A stretch of 47,395 nucleotides of DNA from Chloroflexota bacterium (lineage in GTDB: Bacteria > Chloroflexota > Dehalococcoidia > UBA2979). Below the pieces are notes generated by a model. The model searched no databases. It was not told where the DNA came from and saw only the letters and a list, made by a program, of their open reading frames with translations. The stretch's first letter is position 1. The number at the start of each line of letters is the position of its first letter. The position numbers and the translations under genes were made by a program. Shown in pieces: positions 8,923 through 15,230 of this stretch. The stretch spans positions 1 through 47,395 of the forward strand of contig VXMU01000123.1 of the NCBI GenBank assembly GCA_009840945.1, read 5' to 3'.

Positions 8923-10404
8923 CTACCGCGCCGCCCACCACTCCGATGCGCGCTCGCTGCCGAGCCACCACGCCAGCGCGGTGGTCAGCGCGAGCACCAC
9001 GGCGGCGACGACCCAGATCTCGTGGAACGTTGACACCTGCGCCTCCGTAACGAGCTCGGCGAACTCGGGTGAGCCAAACTCGATCGACCCGGCGCGCGCG
9101 TAGAAGCGTCCGAGGCCGTGCGAGGTGAGCAGCCCCGTCCCGACCAGCATCCCGCCCATGCGCGCGAGCGTGAGCCACGAGGCGGCCACCGCGCGCTCCT
9201 CGTCACGCACGTGGCTCAGCACGGCGACGCCGAGCGGGGCGATGAGCAGCCCGAACCCGAAGCCGCCCACGACCAGCGGCGTCGTGCGCCACACCTCCGG
9301 GAGCACCTCGTCCCAGGGGAGCAGGCCGGCGAAGCAGGCTGCGCCGAGCAGCACGCCGAGGGCGGCGGGCAGGCGCGGGCCCATGCGGCCGGTCACCCAC
9401 CCCCCGGCGAGCGCACCGACGGGCACGGCGGCGGTGAAGCGCAGCAGCGTGAAGCCGCCGTCGATCGGCCGCTCGACCAGCACGAGGTTCACGAACAGCG
9501 GCACGCTGATGAGTGCCGTGATCAGCCCCGCCCCGACGAGCACGCTCATCACCGCCGCGCTCGACACCGGCCTCGACGCGAACATCCCCAGCCGCAGCAT
9601 CGGCTCCTCGACGCGACGCTGCCGCAGCACGAAGAGGACCGTGAGCGCGGCAACGCCGAGGAGCAGGAGCGCGGTGATCCCCCACGGGCGAGGGTCGATC
9701 GGGTCGTCGGCGATGGCGATGGTGAGCGCGGCGAGCGCGGCCGCGAGGAGCGCCGCGCCGGGCCAGTCGATGCGGCCCTCGGCGCGCTCGTTGCGGGCGA
9801 GCCACCAGACGGCGCCGAGCACGGGTAGCGACATCGGAATGTTGAGCCAGAACATCCATCGCCAGCCCAGTAGCTCCGTGATGAGGCCGCCCCAGAGCGG
9901 GCCGACGAGCGCGCCCGCCTCGGACGCCGCGGCGGTGGCGCCGAGGCCGAGCGCGCGGCGCCCGGGCGGCATCTGCGCGACCACGATCGCCATCGCCACG
10001 GGCACGACCGCGCCGCCGCCCACAGCCTGCAGGCCCCTCGCGACAACGAGGAACCAGAAGTCCGGCGCGGCGGCGACCAGCGCGCTGCCGAGCATGAAGA
10101 CGCCCAGCGACGCGGCGTACACCCGGCCGTGCCCCCGCGCGTCGGCGATGCGCCCGACGATCGGCAGCGCCACGATGTAGCCGAGCAGGTAGCCGTTGAT
10201 CACCCACGACGCCAGGAAGAAGTCGTCGACCGCCAGGCCGATGTCGGGGATGAGCGCGGGCAGCACCGTGACCACCGAGGTCTGGTCGTCGGCGGCGATG
10301 AAGACGCCGCCCGCCACGGCGACAAGCAGCCATGCGCTGTGGGGCGACCCGGTCGCCTCGAGGTCCCCGCCCTCCCCGGAGCCCGGATCAGGGCGGGGGC
10401 GCAA
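8923..10404 (-). CDS. MFS exporter, DHA2 (EmrB/QacA, P55-like) family
   Basis: A 493-residue major facilitator protein of the size typical for 14-helix DHA2 exporters. Motif A is seen as GRIADARGHGR after the second helix, and the DHA2 antiporter motif C region as GPLWGGLITELLGWRWMFW. The N-terminus has no signal peptide. Start: TTG at 10404, 17 bp inside the preceding lipoprotein gene, with GAGG about 10 nt upstream; the first later alternative would cut into helix 1. It is the last gene of selD - LppX-like lipoprotein - MFS, all overlapping. The pairing with an LppX/LprG-type lipoprotein matches mycobacterial lprG-Rv1410c (P55), which exports lipids and affects drug tolerance, so a lipid or amphiphile substrate is a reasonable inference. 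Confidence 0.9.
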   Translation of the reverse strand: MRPRPDPGSGEGGDLEATGSPHSAWLLVAVAGGVFIAADDQTSVVTVLPALIPDIGLAVDDFFLASWVINGYLLGYIVALPIVGRIADARGHGRVYAASLGVFMLGSALVAAAPDFWFLVVARGLQAVGGGAVVPVAMAIVVAQMPPGRRALGLGATAAASEAGALVGPLWGGLITELLGWRWMFWLNIPMSLPVLGAVWWLARNERAEGRIDWPGAALLAAALAALTIAIADDPIDPRPWGITALLLLGVAALTVLFVLRQRRVEEPMLRLGMFASRPVSSAAVMSVLVGAGLITALISVPLFVNLVLVERPIDGGFTLLRFTAAVPVGALAGGWVTGRMGPRLPAALGVLLGAACFAGLLPWDEVLPEVWRTTPLVVGGFGFGLLIAPLGVAVLSHVRDEERAVAASWLTLARMGGMLVGTGLLTSHGLGRFYARAGSIEFGSPEFAELVTEAQVSTFHEIWVVAAVVLALTTALAWWLGSERASEWWAAR

Positions 10405-11140
10405 TGTCCACGTCCTCGCCGAAGCGGCTCAGCTCGAGGCGGCGCAGGATGCCCGACGACTCGTCCTCGGAGATCGCGCCGCGTACGTCGACGCGGTACA
10501 GGAGCAGGTCCTCGACGCCGATCCAGAGCGTGGCGCGCACCTCGAAGCCGGGGGTCGCGGTCGGGAAGACGGCGAGGTCGCCCGAATCGGCGAGCACCTC
10601 GATGCGGTAGGTCTCGACGCCCCCGACCTCCTCGATGCCTTCGAGGACGGGTTCGAGCACCTCGCGCATGAGCGCCGCGACGCCGTCCTGGGGGTCGAAG
10701 AACTCCTCGATGGAGATGTCCTCGCGCTCCCACGAGCGGTCGAACGGGTTCTGGATCCAGCTCCCCTCGGGCAGGATGATCACGCCGGTCTCGAACTTCA
10801 CCGTGCCGAGCGCGCCCTCGATCTCCGCGCGCATACGGTCGGCGCCGCCGATGTCGCCCTCGGCGTAGACCATCATGATCCCGCGCACGATCTCGCTCGC
10901 GCCGTTCTCGTGATCCAGCCGGAAGTGCATCTGCTGGACGCCCTCCATGCGGTCCGCGGACTCGCGGATCACCGCGGCGGGGTCGACGGGTGTCGGCGTG
11001 GGCTCCGGCGTTGCGGTCGCCTGCGCGGCCGTGGGCGTCGCCGGGGGTGCGGGCTCCTCGTCGCCGCCGAAGCACGACAGCGCGAGGGCCGCCGACATGA
11101 CGGCCAGCGCCACGAGCGCCGCCCGGAGCGCGGGCGTCAC
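10388..11140 (-). CDS. LppX/LprAFG-family lipoprotein (LprG-like)
   Basis: A 250-residue lipoprotein. The N-terminus has a hydrophobic signal with lipobox LALSC (lipidated Cys23), then a Pro/Thr-rich linker of about 25 residues. The mature domain runs from about residue 50 (AVIRESADRMEGVQQMHF) and has the alternating strand and ionic pattern of LppX_LprAFG/LolA-like lipid-binding half-barrels. Start: GTG at 11140, overlapping the selD stop by 4 nt (GTGA), so translation is coupled. It also overlaps the start of the MFS exporter gene. In mycobacteria this family carries triacylated lipids in the envelope and works with a DHA2 exporter, the same order as here. The cargo here is not known. Assignment rests on pattern recognition; the family is divergent. 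Confidence 0.78.
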   Translation of the reverse strand: MTPALRAALVALAVMSAALALSCFGGDEEPAPPATPTAAQATATPEPTPTPVDPAAVIRESADRMEGVQQMHFRLDHENGASEIVRGIMMVYAEGDIGGADRMRAEIEGALGTVKFETGVIILPEGSWIQNPFDRSWEREDISIEEFFDPQDGVAALMREVLEPVLEGIEEVGGVETYRIEVLADSGDLAVFPTATPGFEVRATLWIGVEDLLLYRVDVRGAISEDESSGILRRLELSRFGEDVDIAPPP

Positions 11141-12183
11141 CGCGCCACCACTACGGGCGGGCCCTCCTCGACGCGTCCGACGCGCCAGCAGCCCCCGCCG
11201 TCGTCGGCGATCGCGTCGCGAAGTGCGTCGGCGTCCGCCTCGGGCACGGCGATGAGCAGGCCGCCGGAGGTCTGCGGGTCGTAGAAGACATCGACGAGCG
11301 CCTGGTCGGGATCGCCCTCGATGCGGACGCGGTCGCCGAGGTGCGCGACGTTGCGGTTCCCACCGCCCGTCACCACGCCCTCGGCGGCAAAGCGCGCGGC
11401 GTCGGGCAGCAGGGGCAGCGCGTCGAGGTCGAAGACGAGCGTGGCGTCGCTCTGCCGCGCCACCTCGGCGGCGTGCCCGGCGAGCCCGAAACCGGTCACG
11501 TCGGTCACGGCGTGCGCGGCCGCGGCGCGCGCGAGGTGCGCGGGGTGGCGGTTGAGCGTGCGCATCGACTCGACGGCAGCCTCGAAGCCCGCCTCGGCGC
11601 CCTCGCTGCCGGCGGCGCTCATCAGGATGCCGGTGCCGAGCGGCTTGGTGAGCAGCAGGGCGTCGCCGGGCTGCGCTCCGCCCGTGGTGAGCACGGCGTC
11701 GGGGTGGATCACGCCCATCACCGAGAGCCCGTACTTCGGCTCGGCGTCGATCACCGTGTGGCCGCCAGCGACGACGCCGCCCGCCTCGGCGACCTTGTCG
11801 GCGCCGCCGCGCACGATCTCCGCCAGCAACTCGGGGTCGAGGTCCTCCGGGAACGCTGCGATGTTCAGCGCCACTCGCACCTCGCCGCCCATCGCGTAGA
11901 CGTCGGACATGGCGTTGGCGGCCGCGATCTGGCCGTAGATGTATGGATCGTCGACGACGGGCGGGAAGAAGTCGAGCGTCTGGATCACTGCCAGGTCGTC
12001 GCTCAACCGGTAGACGGCGGCGTCGTCGGACGGCGCGAGGCCGACGAGCAGCTCGGGGTGCTGCCCGGGGGCGAAGACTTCGTGCAGGGGGCGCAGAACC
12101 TGCGCCAGGGTCGCGAGACCCAGCTTCCCCGCTCAGCCGCCGCAGGATGCGAGGTCGGTGAGGCGAATCTGCTCAGCCGTCAC
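11137..12183 (-). CDS. selD: Selenide, water dikinase, selenocysteine-containing (TGA readthrough at codon 17)
   Basis: SelD makes selenophosphate from selenide and ATP for selenocysteine and selenouridine synthesis. An ordinary frame would begin only at MSDDLAVIQTLDFFPP, lacking the catalytic N-terminus. The same frame continues upstream through one TGA (12133-12135) to GTG 12183, which has GGAGGG 7 nt before it. Translated with TGA as U, the N-terminus reads TDLASCGGUAGKLG, then HPELLVGLAPSDDAAVYRL, exactly the SelD active-site region. U17 and Lys20 fall at the positions of E. coli Cys17 and Lys20, and DDAAV supplies the Mg-ATP aspartates. The whole protein is 348 residues, normal length. 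Other family motifs include NAMSDVYAMGG and VTDVTGFGLAGH. A hairpin with a GGUUC loop lies 32 nt past the UGA. It heads the selD - lipoprotein - MFS operon. Sequencing error is the only serious alternative. Confidence 0.92.
12091..12105 (-). promoter_or_regulatory. Candidate bacterial SECIS hairpin in selD
   Basis: On the mRNA, GCGCA and UGCGC form a perfect 5-bp stem around the pentaloop GGUUC. The loop starts 33 nt after the selD UGA. Bacterial SECIS elements lie just 3' of the UGA inside the coding sequence, with a G (often GGU) early in the apical loop, which fits. A competing small hairpin (GGGUC around UCGC) lies closer to the UGA, so the functional fold needs modelling. Confidence 0.5.
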
Positions 12184-12210
12184 GCGTCGTCCCTCCGCTC
12201 GTACGCGTCC

Positions 12211-12222
12211 CATCGTACGATG
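12211..12222. promoter_or_regulatory. Palindromic bidirectional -10 region between selD and nth
   Basis: CATCGTACGATG is a perfect 12-bp palindrome in the 44-bp divergent spacer. It gives TACGAT as a -10 hexamer on both strands: rightwards at 12216-12221, exactly 6 nt before the nth ATG (leaderless), and leftwards at 12217-12212, giving selD a short leader with its Shine-Dalgarno sequence. No obvious -35 boxes are seen. Confidence 0.5.
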
Positions 12223-12227
12223 CCGCC

Positions 12228-12926
12228 ATGCCGCCGACACCCGGTATCCCGACCGCGTCGCCCGAGGAGCTGTCCGACCGCTGGGACATCGCCGAGATGC
12301 TCGCCATTCTCGACCAGGCGTACGGGCGCGCCCCGCACCGCCCCCACGGCGACGCGCTCTCCGAACTCGTGCTCGCGCTGCTCTCGCAGCACACCTCGGA
12401 CCACAACTCGGGCCGGGCGTTCCACCGCCTGATCGAGCGCTTCCCCGACTGGGACTCCGTGATCGAGGCGCCTACCAGCGAGGTGGAGGACGCGATCCGC
12501 CCCGGTGGCCTCGCGCCGACGAAGGCGCCGCGCCTGCAGGCGCTCCTGGCCGAGGTACGCGACCGCGTCCCGGACTTCGACATCGACTTCCTCGAGGCGC
12601 TACCGGTCGAGGAGTCGAAGGCGTGGCTGCGCTCGCTGCCGGGCGTGGGGCACAAGAGCGCGGCGGTGACGCTCATGTTCGCCCTCGGACGGCCCGCGAT
12701 GCCTGTCGACACACACGTGGGGCGGGTCGCGAAGCGGCTGGGGCTCACGCCGCAGCGAGCGAACCCGGACCAGCAGGCGGAGCTGATTGAGGGGATGCTG
12801 GAGGCGGAGCAGATGCTCCCATTCCACGTCGACCTCATCCAGCACGGCCGCCGCACGTGCCACGCCCGCAACCCGGAGTGCGAGCGCTGCCCGCTGCTCG
12901 CGCACTGCCCGCGTGTGGGGCTGTGA
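12228..12926 (+). CDS. nth: Endonuclease III-like base-excision DNA glycosylase
   Basis: A 232-residue helix-hairpin-helix glycosylase/AP lyase of the endonuclease III family, which removes oxidised pyrimidines. The HhH motif LPGVGHKSA carries the catalytic Lys143, and VDTHVGR supplies the catalytic Asp161. The C-terminus has the four-cysteine iron-sulfur loop with spacing C-x6-C-x2-C-x5-C (CHARNPECERCPLLAHC), so the cluster should be present. It is divergent from selD. No Shine-Dalgarno sequence precedes the ATG, but TACGAT sits exactly 6 nt upstream, so the message is probably leaderless. An ATG at 12220 is out of frame. A MutY-type identity is less likely because the length is short and there is no C-terminal NUDIX-like domain. 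Confidence 0.92.
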   Translation: MPPTPGIPTASPEELSDRWDIAEMLAILDQAYGRAPHRPHGDALSELVLALLSQHTSDHNSGRAFHRLIERFPDWDSVIEAPTSEVEDAIRPGGLAPTKAPRLQALLAEVRDRVPDFDIDFLEALPVEESKAWLRSLPGVGHKSAAVTLMFALGRPAMPVDTHVGRVAKRLGLTPQRANPDQQAELIEGMLEAEQMLPFHVDLIQHGRRTCHARNPECERCPLLAHCPRVGL

Positions 12927-12937
12927 GCGAGCCCTCT

Positions 12938-13030
12938 TGCCCCCTCTCCCTGGGGAGAGGGCTGGGGTGAGGGGTTCCGGCTCCTCCAGCCGTCGAGGTC
13001 CCCGCAGACCCCTCTCACCCTCGCCCTCCC
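12938..13030. repeat. REP-like CCCTCTCC palindromic element
   Basis: An 8-bp stem CCCTCTCC/GGAGAGGG (12942-12949 with 12954-12961) is followed by GGTGAGGGGT (12966-12975) and its near-inverted partner ACCCCTCTCACC (13008-13019). This CCCTCTCCC...GGGTGAGGGG pattern is a widespread type of intergenic repeat in bacteria. It lies in the 281-bp nth-argJ spacer and may end nth transcription. Confidence 0.6.
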
Positions 13031-13049
13031 CCCACAGTCATGTTGGGTC

Positions 13050-13099
13050 GGAGCGCCGAGGCGTGGCCTCGACGCTCCTCGGACGCGGGGATACCCCGC
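13050..13099 (+). other. Two strong hairpins in the nth-argJ spacer
   Basis: Hairpin 1 pairs 13050-13062 with 13066-13078 (12 of 13 pairs, loop GTG). Hairpin 2 is a perfect GCGGGG/CCCCGC stem at 13085-13099 with loop ATA. They lie upstream of a TATACT -10 candidate, so they are more likely part of nth 3' processing than an argJ leader, but neither has a T tract. Confidence 0.45.
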
Positions 13100-13178
13100 T
13101 GGGAGGAGACGGGATCAGAGTGGAAGGGCGGCGAATCCAGCCGCCTGCGCGGGCATGAGCACAAGCGCTATCGCTGCC

Positions 13179-13184
13179 TATACT
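13179..13184 (+). promoter_or_regulatory. Candidate -10 element (TATACT) of argJ
   Basis: TATACT lies 23 nt before the preferred TTG start of argJ, with GGGAG between the two. A weak TGAGCA lies 17 bp upstream at the -35 position. Confidence 0.5.
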
Positions 13185-13207
13185 CGATGCCCGGACGGGA
13201 GCCACGC

Positions 13208-14446
13208 TTGAGCGACCCCGCACAGGCCGTCGAGGCGCGCATCGAGACCATCGAGGGCGGCGTGACCGCGCCCGCGGGGTTCCTCGCGGGCGGCGCGTAC
13301 GCCGGCATCAAGACCTACGGCCCCGAGCCGCGCCTCGACGTGGGCATCCTTGCCGCGGACCGCGACTGCACCGTCGCGGGCGTCTACACGCGCAACGCCG
13401 TGGTCGGCGAGCCCGTGCGGCTGACGCGCGAGCGCGCCGCCGGGGGCGTCGCCCGCGCCATCGTCGCCAACTCGGGCTGCTCGAACGTGGCGACGGGCGA
13501 ACAGGGCGTCGAGGACGCCCTACGCATGACCGCGCTCGCCGCCGCGAAGCTCGGCGTCGACGAGCAGCATGTGCTCGTCGCCTCCACCGGCGTGATCGGC
13601 CGCTTGCTGCCGATGGACCGCATCGAGTCCGGCGTCCGCGCTGTCGACGTGACCGAGACCGGTGGCGAGGAGTTCGCGCGGGCGATCATGACCACCGACA
13701 CGCACCCCAAGCAGGCGGCCGTTCGCGTCGAGGCGGGCGGGCGGACCTACACGATCGGCGGCGTCGCGAAGGGCTCCGGGATGATCCACCCGGACATGGC
13801 GACGATGTTCGGCTTCCTCACCACCGACGCACCCGCCGAGCAGGGCTGGCTCCAGGCCACGCTGCGCCGCGTCTGCGACCGCTCCTTCAACATGGTCGAC
13901 GTGGACATGGACACCTCGACGTCCGACACTGTGCTGCTGCTCGCCAGCGGCGCGGCCGGCGGCGAGCCCGTCCGCGACGGGCACCCCGCCGCGGACGCCC
14001 TCGAAGCGGCCATCGAGGCGGTCTCGGTCACGCTCGCGCGCCAGCTCGCGCGCGACGGCGAGGGGGCGAACACGCTGATCGAGGTGGTCGTGGAGGGCGC
14101 GGCGAGCGACGAGGATGCGCGCGTCTGCGCGCGCACGATCAGCTCGTCGCCGCTCGTGAAGACGATGGTGACGGGTCGCGACCCGAACTGGGGCCGCGTG
14201 CTGATGGCCGCCGGGCGCTCCGGCGCTGCGATCGACCTCGCCGCCGCGAGCGTCTGGATCGGCGAGCACATCGCGTTCGATCGCGGCACGCCGGCCCCGA
14301 CGAGCGAGACGGCGATCTCCGCCGCGATGGACGCCGAGGAGGTCGGCATCCGCATCGACCTCGCCTCGGGCGAGGCGACCGCCACGGCGTGGGGGTGCGA
14401 CCTGACCGCCGAGTACGTGAGCATCAACGCGGACTACACGACATGA
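13208..14446 (+). CDS. argJ: Bifunctional glutamate N-acetyltransferase / ornithine acetyltransferase
   Basis: ArgJ moves the acetyl group from N-acetylornithine to glutamate, closing the cyclic arginine pathway; bifunctional forms also use acetyl-CoA. The 412-residue length fits. The self-cleavage and catalytic motif KGSGMIHPDMATMFGF is present, with Thr199 as the nucleophile that becomes the N-terminus of the beta chain. MTTDTHPKQAAV and the C-terminal TGRDPNWGRVLMAAGRSGA are also typical. Start: TTG at 13208, placed 6 nt after GGGAG. An in-frame ATG at 13187 is only two bases from a TATACT box and is less likely. It overlaps argB by ATGA, so the two are translationally coupled. No argC, argF or argR is found in the window. 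Confidence 0.93.
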   Translation: MSDPAQAVEARIETIEGGVTAPAGFLAGGAYAGIKTYGPEPRLDVGILAADRDCTVAGVYTRNAVVGEPVRLTRERAAGGVARAIVANSGCSNVATGEQGVEDALRMTALAAAKLGVDEQHVLVASTGVIGRLLPMDRIESGVRAVDVTETGGEEFARAIMTTDTHPKQAAVRVEAGGRTYTIGGVAKGSGMIHPDMATMFGFLTTDAPAEQGWLQATLRRVCDRSFNMVDVDMDTSTSDTVLLLASGAAGGEPVRDGHPAADALEAAIEAVSVTLARQLARDGEGANTLIEVVVEGAASDEDARVCARTISSSPLVKTMVTGRDPNWGRVLMAAGRSGAAIDLAAASVWIGEHIAFDRGTPAPTSETAISAAMDAEEVGIRIDLASGEATATAWGCDLTAEYVSINADYTT

Positions 14447-15228
14447 CCAGCGCAGCGATCACCAGCGACCGCATCATCGTCGTGAAGATCGGCGGCTCCA
14501 CCCTCGGCGACGAGGACACGACGCTCGTCGACGTGGTGGCGCTGCGACGCGAAGGCCTCTACCCCATCGTCGTCCACGGCGGCGGGGCGATGATCACGGA
14601 CTGGCTCGAACGCCTCGACGTGCCCGCCGTCTTCGTCGACGGCCTCCGCTCGACGAGCGAAGAGGCGCTCGAGGTGGTGGTCGGTGTACTGCGGGGCGTG
14701 GTGAACACGCGGCTTGTGAGCGAGATCGTGCGCCTCGGTGGCCGCGCGGTCGGCGTCTCGGGCGTAGACGGCGGGCTGGTACAGGCGCGCCGCGCCGACG
14801 AGCGCCTCGGCTTCGTCGGCGAGATCACCGGCATCGAGCCGGCGGTGCTGTACCCGATCCTCGAGAGTGGCGCGATCCCGGTGATCGCCCCGATCGGGCT
14901 GGAGCCGCCGAGCCAGCCGCTCAACATCAACGCCGACACCGTGGCCGGCGAGGTCGCTCGCGCCCTCCAGGCGCGCCTGCTGGTCTTCATGACCGACGTC
15001 GACGGCGTCCTCGATGGCGACGGTACGCTCATCGAGACGCTCGGCGGCGAGCAGGTCCCGACGCTGCGCGAGGCGGGTACGCTCGCGGGCGGGATGCTGC
15101 CGAAGATCGACGCCAGCCTGCGGGCTGCCGAGCAACAGGTGACGGTACACGTGGCGCAGGGGCGCTCGCGGCGTACACTGGAGCGCATCGTAGCGGGCGA
15201 ACCGCTGGGGACACGGATCGAGGTGTAG
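14443..15228 (+). CDS. argB: Acetylglutamate kinase
   Basis: ArgB phosphorylates N-acetylglutamate, the second arginine step. A 261-residue amino-acid kinase fold: the N-terminal KIGGSTLG phosphate loop, the glycine-rich VVHGGGAMI, the substrate segment INADTVAGEVA, LVFMTDVDGVL and the C-terminal GGMLPKIDASLRAAEQ. The ATG overlaps the argJ stop by four bases (ATGA). The N-terminal regulatory helix seen in arginine-inhibited hexameric ArgB is short or absent here (KIGG starts near residue 15), which hints at an unregulated form. LysZ (lysine branch) is a homologous alternative, but the argJ and argD context favours ArgB. Confidence 0.93.
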   Translation: MTSAAITSDRIIVVKIGGSTLGDEDTTLVDVVALRREGLYPIVVHGGGAMITDWLERLDVPAVFVDGLRSTSEEALEVVVGVLRGVVNTRLVSEIVRLGGRAVGVSGVDGGLVQARRADERLGFVGEITGIEPAVLYPILESGAIPVIAPIGLEPPSQPLNINADTVAGEVARALQARLLVFMTDVDGVLDGDGTLIETLGGEQVPTLREAGTLAGGMLPKIDASLRAAEQQVTVHVAQGRSRRTLERIVAGEPLGTRIEV

Positions 15229-15230
15229 CC

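Noticed and set aside
11137-12006. SelD as a truncated gene starting at MSDDLAVIQ
   Set aside because: It would lack the catalytic N-terminus. The upstream frame matches SelD exactly across the TGA and has a proper start, so selenocysteine readthrough explains it better than truncation or pseudogene status.
13085-13160. Possible T-box leader before argJ (AGAGTGGAA sequence after hairpins)
   Set aside because: The T-box core sequence is not matched beyond a few bases, no specifier loop is evident and a TATACT box lies downstream of the hairpins.
13187-13189. ATG start for argJ at 13187
   Set aside because: It lies two bases after the TATACT box, which would leave it upstream of or at the transcription start. 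TTG 13208 has GGGAG at good spacing.
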